A stretch of DNA of 64,000 bases. Source: Adineta vaga. Its lineage: Eukaryota; Rotifera. Below, piece after piece: positions 37,968 through 51,630 of the stretch. Each line of letters starts with the position of its first letter. Position 1 is the first letter of the stretch. The translations under genes were made by a program, and so were the position numbers. The stretch lies in the NCBI GenBank assembly GCA_021613535.1, contig CP075496.1:5580001-5644000 (forward strand), written 5' to 3'. The notes beneath the pieces are model-generated. The model was not told where the DNA came from, did no database searches, and was given only the letters and a program-made list of their open reading frames with translations.

Positions 37968-38147
37968 ATGTATCTATATCCATGGAGATTATTCTGGCGA
38001 TATCGTCAAACAAATCATGAATCGAGTCATTCAAATTCAAGACAACGAACTTTTTGTCCTCTTGGACGAAACTATACATTAATCACATTTCGATCAGAAC
38101 AATCAACAAGAAATGAGAATACTGATGATATTGTGAAACATGTACAG
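37968..38147 (+). CDS. K2P channel candidate first exon 1b
   Basis: ATG at 37968; 60 codons; ends in phase 0 after CAG at a GTACAA donor. It encodes a Trp- and Arg-rich start (Met-Tyr-Leu-Tyr-Pro-Trp-Arg-Leu-Phe-Trp-Arg-Tyr-Arg) followed by polar sequence. Confidence 0.5.
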
Positions 38148-39440
38148 GTACAATATAAGTTTTCATTTTCTAAATTAGGTAGATACACAGAGATAATATC
38201 TTTCAAATGATTAGTTTTAGTTAATTCATATTTAATAGTCCATGATTGATAGAATACGTCACTTTTGTTAATATCCTGTTCTATTCCTTCGAAGAAAAAC
38301 GACGAAAAACATTGACTTTTGTCCAAGAAGATAAAACGAGAAGAAAAAACAAAGTGAAATTATCGAAAAAATAGGGAGAGAGAGAGGACATTTGTCATAA
38401 CATGTCTAAACAACTGATTGACACATAGATTTATTTCGATGGAATTACTGTCAATTATAACAGTAGATATATTTAACCTTCTCGACCCTAATGACCTTCA
38501 GTCAATTAAAGTTCTAAATTACTCGATTGGGATTACATTTCCATATATATCATTTTCGACATGCGTCCGTTTTTCAAACGTCATCAACAATCTTTTACAT
38601 ACCTATCAACCTCTCATATTAGACAAGAAGAAAAGGAAACAGTTTATTCGATATTACACATTGATATCGCTTTGGAATATCTAACTATATCAACAGTTCA
38701 TTAATGTTTATCAACGCTAAGGTTTTTTCTTCGAAAGATTTTCTTCGCTGAAATTAAATTATCGATTATTCCGACTAGGATATAACAACGAATTGTATAT
38801 TTACTAGTATAACTAATAAAAAAATATTTAACAAGATTCTAATGTTTTCTTTATGTATACAATTATATAAATCATTATGTTTGTGACAATTGACTCTTAT
38901 CCTTCATAACGCATAATATACTATTAGTAAATATCTGAAGCATTTTGGCACATGTTTCTAACGGCAAAAGATGCTTCTGTCGTCTTCTTTTTGAGTGTGA
39001 TAACAACACTCAACGTCTGTTCGCATATTTGCTACTGATGATAGATTTTTATAATCGACAGAACTCTACATAGTGTAATCTCTTCAACAGTGGGCACGTA
39101 CGCATATAATCCGAAAAAAAGAGGCCGTCGGCTCGTCGATGAATGAATATCGGATATGTAAAAAGAGCATAATCGTCCTGTGGCTTGATCTTCTAAAGTT
39201 GCTCTTTGTATTCTTTTTCATTTCTCTGTCTCTCTATTTCGTCATTGGACAAGTTTCTTTTCATGAAACCTATTGTACAAATCCAATGATTGTATGACTT
39301 ACAAGTGATTGATTTGTATATGTATATATACTATTAAATCATTCTATTTTGTTTCTCCTTGTGACTTATTTGCTATTGTTTGTTCAAACAACAATCAGCA
39401 ATATACAAATATCATTCTACAAAGAAAAATATTAAACAAA

Positions 39441-39635
39441 ATGTTTCATATTTTCCGTTGGCGACGTGAACGTCTCAATGACAATACAATACCATCCGAA
39501 TCGACACTAGAACAAAAACATAAATTATCTCACGTGCGACGTGCTCAATTACGTGTCTATCATGGGAGACAATCGATCGGACGTTTATTTCATGTCAGAA
39601 GATATCGATCACATTCTGAACAGGATAAACAACAG
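39441..39635 (+). CDS. K2P channel candidate first exon 1c
   Basis: ATG at 39441; 65 codons; ends in phase 0 after CAACAG at a GTAATA donor. It starts Met-Phe-His-Ile-Phe-Arg-Trp-Arg-Arg, similar in character to 1b (aromatic and Arg-rich), then a basic stretch with two Gly-Arg motifs. Confidence 0.55.
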
Positions 39636-39899
39636 GTAATAATAAATACATTACTTACTATTCAAAAGCAAGTTTATAATCATCAATTCCTATTTTGGAT
39701 TTTTTATGTAAATATTTATAATTTTCTCGTTTGAAAAGGCCGATCAGTAATTAGTTCTAAAAGCTCGTTTGTCTCCATAAGTTTTTTAGAAAAGAAAGAA
39801 GAAAAAAAAAGTGAGTTTGTGAACATCAGAAGAGAAAAAAAAATCTTTCAAACAGATATTTAATCTGATCAATCTGATGTCAAAAGATAGGGAAACAAT

Positions 39900-39947
39900 A
39901 TGGCATTAGTCACTACGCGTATGATACAATCGACTATTGGTAAAAAG
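39900..39947 (+). CDS. K2P channel candidate first exon 1d, short
   Basis: ATG at 39900; 16 codons ending Gly-Lys-Lys in phase 0 at a GTATTT donor. It is short, so chance is a real possibility. Confidence 0.25.
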
Positions 39948-41590
39948 GTATTTGTTATTCTAAACTTTTCTCAGCAAAGAAAATAGAGATCAGTATATAA
40001 AAGAAGATGTTATATTATTTCCAATCGTACATATTAATCTAGATAAATGATGATGCGACGTTTATTGGAAATTTTAACATATTTTCAATGGATAAAAGTA
40101 AGATTTTAAAATAGAAGATATCTTCTTGATAAGTATTGTAAAGGATAATATAAAACATTGACATTGTTAAATAGATTGAACAGCATTTGTGTGTTGATCA
40201 TTAATTCGATGTGATGACATTATGTTTTGCGAAAGAAAGTCTTCAGAGATTTCGAAAATTTAATTGTGATTTCGATGTATGTTAGTGACAACATCTTTAT
40301 TGAGTTAACAAGTCATAGAACGGAAGACGTTTTCTTTCTTTCTTTCTTCTTCTCTGTTTTTTGAATAACTTATCACTTCTATAGAAGAAAATCGTAAGAA
40401 AATTTTTTTTTTCATTTGATTCTAATTATTTCAGTCGTTCTGAACCAATTTGTTCGGTCTTTTTTCTTCATTTGTCTAAAAACATCTCTTCAATTTCCTA
40501 GGAAGCTTCTCTTTGAAATTTATATCTACGTGACAAAGACAAAAAGAAATAACGAGCTAAAAATATTTACATTTGAATAAATAACTATTCTGGAAACTTA
40601 TCAGTTGATAAAGTTGTATTTTTTCCTCTAAAGTAACTATTACGTTGTCTTCTTGTCTATATCAATTCTCTTGTGTCATTTTATGGTTTTATTATAGTAA
40701 AAAAAAAGACGCGAATATCATGTTTCTATTACTATTATTATCATTATTATTATTGTTATAATTATGATTATTCGTTATTTTTTATTAGTAAGATGAGCGA
40801 TTGTTGTTGTTATTGACCTTGCCATCATCAAATCGACTTAACTGTTGATTATCAAACATATTTCTATACTCACTTTATTCTATTTATTTCTAACTTAGAG
40901 CATATTATTCTTTCTACAATGACATTCCATTACTTATCTTCTTCCTCTTCTACTTGTTTTACACAAAAGAAGTAGTTCGCTAACTAAGAATTTGTATGCT
41001 ATGTTTTTCTATAATTTCGAAGAGCAACACAACTGGTATTCACACATTGTATTACATACTGAACAAATATTTCTTCTTGTCTTTCGCTCTTTCTTCTGTT
41101 ACATATACATATAAACATCAACCTTTCATATATCAAATATTTCTCGTGCGTTTATTTTATCCATTATTGCAAATCATATTATATCTTTGCCTTGGTCTTC
41201 TTTCCGAAGCACCCACTTTCTAAGAACTTAGACAAGTGAAAAACGTTACGAAATATACATAGTTCAAATGGCAACTCAACAACGGCAACGATTCATCGAT
41301 TGAACGAGCGAACGCATGAAAAAGCATTTCTAAGTAGATTCTGGGCAACAAAAGAAGAAGAAGAAAGAAGAAGAAAAAAAGAAGAAGAAAGGAAGACAAC
41401 AGACACTTGTCGAGTGATGGAATGATGATTATTAAAAACCGAGAAAAAAATGTCACTTGCTCAATCCTAATAACAATTACAAAAGCAAAAGAAAATCATC
41501 TTGTATATACATCGACAAACTTATTGAGTAACAAATCAATTCTTTTGAGTTCAAATATCATGAATATAAACAATATATTCCAATAAAATC

Positions 41591-41635
41591 ATGTTACTCA
41601 GTCATCATCATGCTAAACGTCAACATCAGAAAACA
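41591..41635 (+). CDS. K2P channel candidate first exon 1e, short
   Basis: ATG at 41591; 15 codons (Met-Leu-Leu-Ser-His-His-His-Ala-Lys-Arg-Gln-His-Gln-Lys-Thr) ending in phase 0 at a GTAAGC donor. The His-Ala-Lys-Arg motif recurs in exon 1f. Confidence 0.35.
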
Positions 41636-43226
41636 GTAAGCGAATTTGTTTTTCTTGTCATCAATAAAAAGAATCATTTTTGATCTTTTTATTTGTTTCT
41701 AAAGACAATGTGTTTGATTACCGGACGCTATTAATCATGTCAGAAGACTTCTTTAGGGAGAATGTGAAAGAGGAAAAAGAAGAAGATTATTAATGAAGTT
41801 CGTGTACGTTGTATTGATGACTTTCTTTCTTTCTTGCTTTCTTTCTTTCTTTTTGTTATTGTTATAAATATGCTCACAATTGTGTACATTTCGTGAGATC
41901 TCTTTGAAAGGAGAAGGTACGATGAAATAACGGAAATGAATCCACGTCAATCTTGAGTATCATTGCTGTACTTGACAAAATAGACGAGTTTATTTCCTAT
42001 GAATTGTCATTTCAAAAAAATAGAGAGAAATCAAATTGGTTTTTCTTCTTTCTTTTTCTCTTTCTTTCTTCTTTGACACTATGCCATCGGAAAATGTGAT
42101 TGTTTGATAATTAACAATAAGATAATAGTTCTATCGACATCCATTAAAGAAAAATTAGTTTTGCATAAATCTTCACAAATAGTTTTAAGACAATTTTTCT
42201 CGTGTTATAATTAAGTCATGATCATAAATGATTTTTGCCGTTGGTTGTTTGATACATTGCGATCTCAACATTGGCTTCTCTTATACGCATCATTGTCAGT
42301 CCACCAGGCAGAAAACCTATCTCTTTTATTGCCTTCTCCATGACGGGATTATTTCTCGCATATGTTTCTTTTTCTCATATCTAAATTTACGCGCATAAAA
42401 AAACTTCCATTAGACAGCTGATTTCTACGCGTCGATGCTTATCTTCATCAATTCTTTCCTTGCACTAGATCAAATACAATCGATAGCCTTCGGCGTAATA
42501 AAACTTTCTTTACTAACTTGTAAAAGCTCACGTTCATTTTAATAATTAGTTATAAAAAGAAAAGAATGATACGATTAAATGTAAAACAAACGATGTTGAA
42601 TAATTGTCCAGATTGTTTGATATTTTCCTCTTGATTTTTCCGATCAAATCTATTAAGTTATGTTTATTAGAGAAGAAAGATCTGCGGATCTAAGTGTATG
42701 TCGATGTGTCAATCAATATGTAGATGATTTCTTTTTTTGTCATATCCGACAGCAACTAAAATGACAATTAAACCAAGGAAAAGTGAAAGAAAATGTTGTT
42801 TATATAATTAATGAAAAAACCTAGCTTTCCAGTAACAATTATACTTTCCTATGATTTAATTAACAAAAAAAAGAAACTCGATTGTTCATAAACATAATTA
42901 GCAAAGATTTTCGATCTTTTATTTTACAAGTTTATTCAACAGTCATTATCATATCGATCTATTCAATATTATTGTCTTTATCCCAAGTTATTTCCTCTTT
43001 TTCTCCTCTTCTTGTTCTTCGATTTCTTCTTTATCTCTTGATTTCTTTCTCTCTCTTACTTTCTTCGTTGGTGCTAAGATTTGATCGTTGTCTCATCAGA
43101 ATCATCATTGGGTGTACTTACACAACGTTTCTCTTCGTATCGAAAACAATAATACGCGTGAGGCAACGACTCCGCCTATATAACTATAAGAAAGAAATAG
43201 AAGTATGATTACCGTCGTCTTTTGCA

Positions 43227-43415
43227 ATGATCGCCACAAGGCTACATGCAAAGCGACATTCGTGTTCAACGCTCAACCGTCCAAGTGTAAACAGTATTCA
43301 TAGTACTCTTCATCAACAATATCGTAAAGCAAGTCGATTACCTTCTGAGGATGTTCAAATTATTAATAGTGATCATCTTGAAGATACTGACAACGATCTT
43401 CATACATATTTAAAG
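43227..43415 (+). CDS. K2P channel candidate first exon 1f
   Basis: ATG at 43227; 63 codons; ends in phase 0 after AAG at a GTAGAA donor. The start Met-Ile-Ala-Thr-Arg-Leu-His-Ala-Lys-Arg-His shares His-Ala-Lys-Arg with exon 1e. It is followed by a Ser/Arg-rich then acidic stretch. Confidence 0.5.
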
Positions 43416-44214
43416 GTAGAAATATATTTTGTTTTCTTTATTCTGTTCGTTATTTCACTACTTCGACCTAGATTACTTTACGTATCCAATAATAGACAGA
43501 ATTAAATATACTAAATATTATCTTTTTCATAAATATATCGATCGATCATCCTCATCTCATAACTATGTTGATAGAATTGACAAACTGTTTTCAACAGTTG
43601 CAATTAGATTTCTATCTTTCATATTTACGCCTCGATTTCTTTCTTTTTTTCTTCATAAGATATTGATATTTATTTAAAATCATATTAGACTTCATTGATA
43701 AGTATCTGATAAACATTAAACGTCGACGGCAAATCTTCAATGGGTGACAGATACGATGGAGTTATTGAGTGGAGGCGTGTACATACTTTTAGACAAAAGA
43801 ATAACAAACAAATGTGGACGATCGATATGCAATAATAATCAATAGAAAGATGTTAGTTTGAAAACAAGAACTGCACTTGAAATGTGTTTTTGTTGAAGAA
43901 CGTTCGAATAAGTTCATTCGTATAGGTACAATATTCATCTGTGTGACTTTGTCTCGACTATAAAAAAAAAAGAGAAAATGAATATTATTATATTTTACTT
44001 CTCTAAAATTATAATGGTGTTAATGATTGAGAACCCACATAAATGTAAAAACGATGAGAAGTAAAAAACATGAAAGGTTTCTTTCATGTTCATTTTTATG
44101 GAATATCGACGAAGAAGCAAAAGAGAAAGAGAGAAATCCAAAAAAATTATTTTCTCCTTTTGTCTTTTCCATACACATAAGAAATGAGGACATAAATAAT
44201 CGAAGGCAGAGGTC

Positions 44215-44403
44215 ATGCATTCCATTATCAATCCCTTTAAAAAATATCGACAATCGTTCCAGTCAAATACAACTACTCTAGGGAATGATCATCGTCTTTC
44301 ACATCATATCAATTTTGGATTTGGATCTATACCTGACATTTCGACTGAAACACCTCATATCTATTCAATTGAATATCAAAAACGATTGAATAATGAGATT
44401 GAT
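44215..44403 (+). CDS. K2P channel candidate first exon 1g, proximal
   Basis: ATG at 44215; 63 codons; ends in phase 0 at a weaker GTGATT donor, 64 nt before the common exon at 44468. It starts Met-His-Ser-Ile-Ile-Asn-Pro-Phe-Lys-Lys-Tyr-Arg. Translation read through the donor stops at 44421, supporting use of the intron. Confidence 0.45.
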
Positions 44404-44467
44404 GTGATTAATTTCGATTGAAATTTCTTTTATTTGTGTTTTTAATCTTTTTTTCAATTAATTTTAG

Positions 44468-46666
44468 TCAAAAGTACCGCCTCGATCAACTGATACAACT
44501 CAAATACGATCAGCAAAAACTAAATATGAACGTATGCAAGCACCCATTCTATCCTTTGATGAAGAAGGAGACATTCCAGTACCAGCTGCTAAAAAGAAAC
44601 GTATGTATATGATTGACCAAAAAAAAACAAGAAAAAATTGATTGTTCATTGTTTTGTCTATTTCAGGTCTACTCTCTCCTGATAATGCCTTTGTTATTGA
44701 TTCTCGAGATAATCTATCGGGATCCAAATCAGGTGCCGATAGTACATCAATTGAACAAACACGAAAAGAAAAATTCCGACATGCATTACGTTCCGTTTCA
44801 AAAGTGGCTTTCAGTCAATTGGGTTTAGGTAAGTTTTATTTGACAATAAAGAAAATAACGCACTACAGCTTTAGAGAACACGCAGTAGCTTAATTCGAAG
44901 TTCCTTCCGCTATGTTCAGTTCACAGGAAATTTTCATCGTATGTTATTACGATAAGAGAAAATTGTTCTTTACAGTAATGATATTTTGAGAAATTGTTTA
45001 GTTAACAGTTGTCAATTTTTCCTTTTCTAACTTGATACTCAAAATTTAAAACTTTTCAGTTGAAAGAACATATATGCCTGCAGGATATATGCGAGAGACA
45101 AAGAGAAAGTATTCTTTTTTTTCTAAATCTTACTTTCTTTACAAAGAGAAATAGTAAGACAAGGTCTTCATCTTAAAAAGCCCCTCTAACCAACAATAGT
45201 TGTACTGATTTTCTTCTCTTTCAAGGATTTTTCATAGTATTGTTAATTTTCTTCGACTATTGTTAGACTTGAATAGCAGAAAAAGAAAGACTTTTCTTAG
45301 ATCTTATAAGCTTGACATATTTCTTTAACCAAAAGTAAATTAAATTCATCGAAGAAAGCCCTACAAAAAATGTTGAGTTGTCATATTTGCTAGTTGTTAT
45401 GAGTATCTCAAAAAAGAATCTCTCCTAATATCAAACTGATGCCTTTGCAATAAGCATTACCGGTAGAGATAATTACTTTTTCAATAAAAAATAGAAACAA
45501 ATATGTATTGGAAACTGAGATCTTTAATTTAAGGTGGTTTGGTTGTTGGATATGTTATACTTGGTGGATTGATCTTTGATGCAATTGAATCTCGTCATGA
45601 AGACGCTCGATCAGAAGAAAAAGAACGAAATCGACAGCATTTTGTTGATCAATTGTATATTCATGCGTATCGAGAATTTAATCGTGTTTTAAATCAAACA
45701 TTTGAACTTAAATATGCTCTATGGCGTGGCGGAATATCTCGTCATGATGAACATAATGATGGATGGCAAATTGATGTAGAAAAAGATCTATGGAGACATC
45801 ATGTTGACAATGAATTATTACAATATTTTGGTGCCGAAGAAAAAAATCAATACGGCAGTGAACAACAACAAGAACAGAATATTGTAGAAGTTTGGACTTT
45901 TTCTAGTGCTATGCTTTACTCAGCAACAGTTATAACAACAATTGGATATGGAAATATAACTCCGAAATCAACTGAAGGAAAAATTGCAACAATGGTAAAC
46001 TGACTAATACTATTTCTTTCGTTATTTGAAATTTGTCTTTGTTTTATATAGATTTATGCTATGATTGGTATTCCTTTAATGTTTATGTGTTTAACATATA
46101 CAGGTGATTTACTAGCTGATGCATTTATTTCTGGCTATTCAAAAATGGTTAATTTTATGTATCGACAAATTTGTCGTGGCCATTTAAAAAAATGTTTACC
46201 AGATGATGCTCAACGAAGTTTTGATCATAGTGATGTAAGACTATCATTCTCTTATTTTATCTTCTTGAAAAAATTTAACTTATATATATATATATTTTTT
46301 TTTTTCTAGTCGGAATCGGAAGATGCGAGACATGTACCAATTATTGCGACTTTAGCTGTCCTTGCATTGTATATAACCATGGGTGCATTACTTTTTGCTC
46401 AATGGGAAAATTGGCATGTACTTGATGGTGCATATTTTTGTTTCATAACATTTACGACCATTGGTTTCGGTGATTTAGTGCCAGGTAAAGGTACTGTAAC
46501 AGAATCGAAAGCAGGAAAAGCAGCTATGTGTGCATTATTTCTGTTATTTGGTATGATTGTTATGGCCATGTCATTTAAATTGATGCAAGATGAGATTATA
46601 TCAAAATTTCGTCGATTTGGTCGTCGATTTGGTTTTGTCAAACGATCTACAAATGATCCTGGTTAA
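44468..46666 (+). CDS. Two-pore-domain (K2P) potassium channel, common exons
   Basis: Five shared exons, 44468-44600, 44667-44828, 45534-45994, 46052-46234 and 46310-46666, encode 431 residues; a first exon upstream supplies the ATG. A cytoplasmic N-terminal region is followed by M1 (Gly-Leu-Val-Val-Gly-Tyr-Val-Ile-Leu-Gly), a long extracellular cap of about 110 residues, and the first pore loop with filter Thr-Ile-Gly-Tyr-Gly. M2 begins Ile-Tyr-Ala-Met-Ile-Gly-Ile-Pro-Leu, a K2P hallmark. M3, the second pore loop with Thr-Ile-Gly-Phe-Gly-Asp and M4 follow, then a basic C-terminal tail. The protein would form dimeric background K+ channels in the plasma membrane. The pattern is closest to invertebrate TWK-type channels; I cannot pick one vertebrate subfamily. 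The 3' untranslated region holds AATAAA at 47373. Confidence 0.92.
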
Positions 46667-46902
46667 TTGATAATGATAGAAAAAAACAAAATTATACCAA
46701 AAGTTGTCTTCTAGGTCAATTCTCGTCAATAGGGTTCTTTTTTTTCTATTTATGCTCGTCTGTGATCCTTCATGCATGTGTTTCGTTTTTCAATATCCTT
46801 TGCGTTCGAAATATTTTGATTTCTTATTAACATTGAAAAAGTCAAATAGTGTCATTATCAACATCATTTTCATATGAATTTTTTCTGCTTTGTTTCTTTT
46901 TT

Positions 46903-46903
46903 T

Positions 46904-46943
<40 letters not shown>

Positions 46944-46945
46944 TT
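46903..46945. repeat. (CTTT)n microsatellite
   Basis: About ten CTTT units, directly after the K2P gene. Confidence 0.9.
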
Positions 46946-47880
46946 TGTTTTGATACTGACATAACAGGTAGATATTTTAGACAGTTTGAATTATAATTGT
47001 ATATGATCTTTTCAATTCTATATATACATATATTTATTGGATAAGAACTTTCATTTTAATAAGATGTTTATTTCGATAAGAAAATATAAAGCAAATTTCA
47101 AAATGAAAAGAATATAATAACAAATTGACGCAAAATTGATAAAATGACAAGATCTTTCTTCAACGATAACTTCTGTTAGTTTAAGTATTCATTATTCAAT
47201 ATATAAAATTTCAACGAAAGAAACATTATACAATGACCTTCTATACATAGCTTTTACTCGGTTATAACATTGATTTTTTTAATTATCAGATATTGTGTAA
47301 TCATACCGTGAATGTAGCGATTAAATCTAACTGTTCTTAAATCTATGTATTAGAAAACATAAGTAATCACGCAATAAAGTTTTATTTATAAATATAGGTT
47401 TCTTTCTGACATAATGATTTTTCTATTTCATATGAATGATAATGAAGAAGAAAGAATTTCAGAGGACGCTAGATGTCGAATATATTTAATAGAAAATTTT
47501 GATGAATGAACGGTCATCTATTTAACCTATCATAATTTAAATCACATGCTTCAATTCCTTTGTCATCTTTCTACTATCTCTTATTCAAACAATTAACTTT
47601 CAACACATCTATTCGAGACAAATGACATTTTTATATTGTATTATTATTATTAACTGATGAAGTACTAATCGTTTAACATCTGTATGTATATCTGTTCACA
47701 TCAAGTTTGACTTTGATTATCATATTTTCATTACTATTATTGTAAACTGCCTAAATTGACATTGATTACTGGAAGGCAATCATGCACTCAGCCTTTCGGA
47801 CAATTATCTTTCCATTTCTTTCTCGGATCTGTTTGTATATTTGCTTACTTCTTTCATCTAACTCTCTATCTAACATATCT

Positions 47881-47900
47881 ATACATACATACATACATAC
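47881..47900. repeat. (ATAC)5 microsatellite
   Basis: Five perfect ATAC units. A 19-base GA run follows at 48001-48019. Confidence 0.9.
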
Positions 47901-49330
47901 AGACAAGTTTAGATTGACCTTTGAATGCGAAAGTATATGTACACGTGTATGTTGAACATCAGTTTGATGTGACAAACAAATAAGACCTAACTTGAAACAT
48001 AGAGAGAGAGAGAGAGAGAAAGAACATTTCCTTTTTTTCCTTTTGTATACAGTCTGGTAGATGTCGATAAGAGAATTGAAGACCAAGATATTCATCTTGC
48101 AAACATTTAATTTAACACATATGGATGATGAAGTTTGCCAAAAAGAAAAGAAAAGAAAAATTTGTCTGATGATATCTTTGTTTAATCTGATGATAAACTG
48201 TAAATGGTTTGTTATGAAAAATAGTCAAATATAAACGTAGATTTGATATATTTGGTTGAAACATATCACCCTTGTCAATACATCATATCTTTTTCACTCA
48301 TCAAAATCCTTGAAAAGTGGTGAACGATCAAAAAAACAACCTTGTCTTGTCTCATTTTCTAGATATATAATGGAGGTGAAACTATTCGTAAATGTAAAAC
48401 AATGTCATGCATCATCAACAATCAACAGTAGAAGATATATGTATGTATACATGACAATGAAACTTTCATACAATTGTCACATAATGAACGAAATAAGAGA
48501 GAAAGAGGAGCGACAAGATGCTAAAACGTGCTTACAATCTTTTTATAGAGATCAGACAAGCAACTAGACGTATAATAACGAAATAAAATTAGCTGTCTGT
48601 CCGTGCTGGTCGTTTATTTTCTTTCTTTCACTCATTCTCACTCTTGTTTGTTGAATGTCAAAATAGAAGAATAGAATAGTGAACGAAGATCGAAAAGAAC
48701 ATAGCACGATGATTTATGATATACCATTGACCGTAGTCAGCCGCGACATATCATCATCATCATCACCCTTGAAAAAAGAAAGAAAAAGTAAGTATTTGAT
48801 ATGGCATTGAAAGCACAACAGACGGCTGCTTTTGTATATCTATATATTTCAATCTTGATCATCTCAAATTTCTTCCGTATGTTATCGTAATATACTAAAT
48901 GAAACTTTCGTTCTAGTTTATATTCGTTTTCATTTTTCGTCATCTCTTGTTTGAACTAGAAATGTACCTCTGTTACAATAACACACTGTCAACGTTTTAA
49001 GTTCTTTTCGTGCATAAACGTATACATATATATACAATAGTAAGGAAATCAATCGGGCATCATTGATGATTTACATTTCGATGGTAAAATAAGTGTCCCA
49101 TCATTTTTTCCTCTATTCTCCCTTCTTATTTTACTAATAAATCGAATCGTCGTTGTCTATGACGTACATACATACATACATGCATTCGATCATACTCTCA
49201 AGCACATACCAAACTCAAAAAGAAAAATCTAACCGAAGAAAAACGTTAATGACGACGTTGATTTTTATCATAAATAGATGTATGTGGTGTATTGAACATT
49301 TTCACTGTACATCTCATGGCTCGTTTGGTC

Positions 49331-49399
49331 AGAGAAGAAGAAGTAGAAGACGAAGAAGAAGAAGAAGAAGAAGAAGAAGAAGGAGAAGGAGAGAAAAAG
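49331..49399. repeat. (GAA)n purine tract
   Basis: Near-perfect GAA/GAAGAA run on the plus strand, within the promoter-side region of the LMO7-like gene; a GAT repeat follows at 49501-49525. Open frames across it are low-complexity artefacts. Confidence 0.85.
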
Positions 49400-49727
49400 G
49401 AATGGGTCTCATTTTTCTATAGATGTGTAACATACATAGAAATAAATTTGCATAAAAGTTTCGTTGTCGTTCTTTCTCTCGTCTTATTCAGTATGGTCGT
49501 CGATGATGATGATGATGATGATGATTGAGGTAGTTCGAGTGTACACGATGAAACAACTATATGCATAGCAGCTTATATATAGATCCGCCCTCAATCCTAC
49601 TCATCGTTTCAAATTGAGCCATTTTATCCTTGAACAAAAATACTCGTATTATTTATTTGTTTTTCTTTCTTTCTATGTTCAGATGATGATCGACAAATCA
49701 TGACATGATATATGATCATTAAAAATC

Positions 49728-50231
49728 ATGTCAACTTTTCAAGCTAATCAATCGAACGGGTTTTCTCCACTACTACTATCACCATCGTCAACAAGTCATC
49801 CAATAATAGCAAATAATCATCTCATTTTATTTGATAATAGTGACCAAGGTTCAGTCGATTCTGACTATACATCGTTAGGTAGTTCGAAATTTTATGGTAA
49901 TGGTGGTTCATCATCATCACTTCACCGTCAAGGACGTTCGCAATCAATTGATGAATTAGCCTCAACAACAAATATTCCAACACGACATTTTAATGGAACA
50001 TTAAATGTAAATAAATTAAATAATGATCCATTACAGTTTGTTAAAATTCATCCAAATCATGAATTGATTGAACGCGCACAAGAACAATTAACCTTACTTG
50101 AATCAAGAAAACGTTTACAAGAAACATTCAAATTAAATGCTCATATTCATAATCTTTCAATTAATAATAATATTAATAATAATACCAATGCAAGTAAAAT
50201 GAATGATGATAATGAGACAGATTGGTCAAAG
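49728..50231 (+). CDS. LMO7-like gene, first exon A
   Basis: ATG at 49728; 168 codons; ends Asp-Trp-Ser-Lys in phase 0 at a GTAATT donor. Ser/Asn-rich with a likely helix near residues 105-135 (Glu-Leu-Ile-Glu-Arg-Ala-Gln-Glu-Gln). It can join the common exon at 52113 directly. There is no calponin-homology domain, which vertebrate LMO7 and LIMCH1 carry at this end. Confidence 0.75.
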
Positions 50232-51312
50232 GTAATTTTCTTTCCTTTTCTTTTTTTGTTTTATTCTTAGTCGAAGACGAACAATTGAATAGTGACACGT
50301 TTTTTTTTTGTTCTAATCGTAACAAACGCATTTCTCTTTCAATCAGTCCATTATAATCTATAGAATTTATATTAATATTTTCAATAGTATAAGACATATC
50401 TTTTCCTCATTTATCCTCTACCAAGGACTATTTGAACTTGACAGATTTCTTTAATTTATCTCAATAATTTCTTCCGTTCAAACTATTGACCTTCATTGTA
50501 TGAGGCAAAAAAGAGAATTAAAAATGCTATATATATATATATATATCGGGTTTTTTTCGTGTCTCTACAACAGATAAAAAATGTTTGGAATTTTTAATAA
50601 TCTCACGTTTAGACGAAATCGACACCAAGAGACATTTATCATCATTATATCTTATCTTCTTTGTTACACCTACACATACACAATTCTCGTTTTCTTTTTC
50701 TTTTTTTATGTCCTTTGTTATGTGATGATTATTGGGATAGTAAATGTCTAAGAAAATCGGACAAATATTTCAGTTAATTGAATATATTTGCTTCGTTCTA
50801 CATATATCAAACGGAAGCAAGGAGTAAAAAGGTGTTACCTAATCTGCTGAGTTTACATCTTGCGTCATTATAATCGTCATTCTCTTTTTCTTTCTTCTTT
50901 TTTTTTCGGTGATTTTACAAATCAACCAGTGAAATAAGTTGTTATATATGAAATCGAGATTAGGAAGAAACTAGTGTCCATGAAAGACGATATTATATGG
51001 TTGATTGCATACGTTAACTAATTTCCACAACAACAAGAGCGTCAATGCTTTTTTATTGATAAGAAAAACAATAAATAAAACACCGCAACTAACGAAAAAT
51101 AGAGGGAATTTTTTCTCTCATTTTATTGTTATCGAAAGACAATGCTCTTTTCACGATGTCTCTTGCCTTGTGATTAATGTTGTTGTTTAAAGAGAAGAGG
51201 AAGAGAGCGAGAGAGAGAGAGAGAAAGTGGTTTGTTGGTTTCTTATTCGAGATTGGATCAAAGACGTGTGTTCGCATAACTCGATTACTCTCTCTTTCTG
51301 TCTAAACATTAG

Positions 51313-51357
51313 AGGAAGAAGAAGAAGAAGAAGAAGAAGACGAAAAAGAAAAAGAGG
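51313..51357. repeat. (GAA)n purine tract inside intron
   Basis: GAAGAA-type run just upstream of first exon B; a GA run lies at about 51201-51226. These resemble the purine tracts ahead of exon A. Confidence 0.8.
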
Positions 51358-51630
51358 TTACATTCTTTCTTTTACTACAGTGTGCACGGCACACCTTGCT
51401 CAAATACAAAACAAAAAAGAGCCCAAAATTATAGTGGTGCAAGTATAGACGACGAACGACGAAAAAAAAAGAAGATATACGTATATACAGACATACGCAT
51501 ACATAGAAACGAATGGTAGCCTTATGACGTACATTCAATTATATGATGATGATTGTGGATCGTCCTCATTCTTCTGATATGCATCTAATCATATTCAATT
51601 AAACGTGTCATTCAATACAAATTAATTATC

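Larger units (their letters stand above)
46667..49727. other. 3-kb spacer: K2P 3' region and LMO7-like promoter
   Basis: Contains the presumed K2P 3' untranslated region with AATAAA at 47373-47378, several microsatellites, and the promoter zone for the gene starting at 49728. No further coding exon could be supported. Confidence 0.5.

Noticed and set aside
42218-42355. Possible further K2P first exon starting at 42218
   Set aside because: Its only reasonable donor (GTCAGT) is in phase 2, which does not fit the common exon.
49153-49528. Two overlapping open frames rich in Arg or Glu
   Set aside because: They are translations of a GAA/GAT microsatellite in non-coding DNA.
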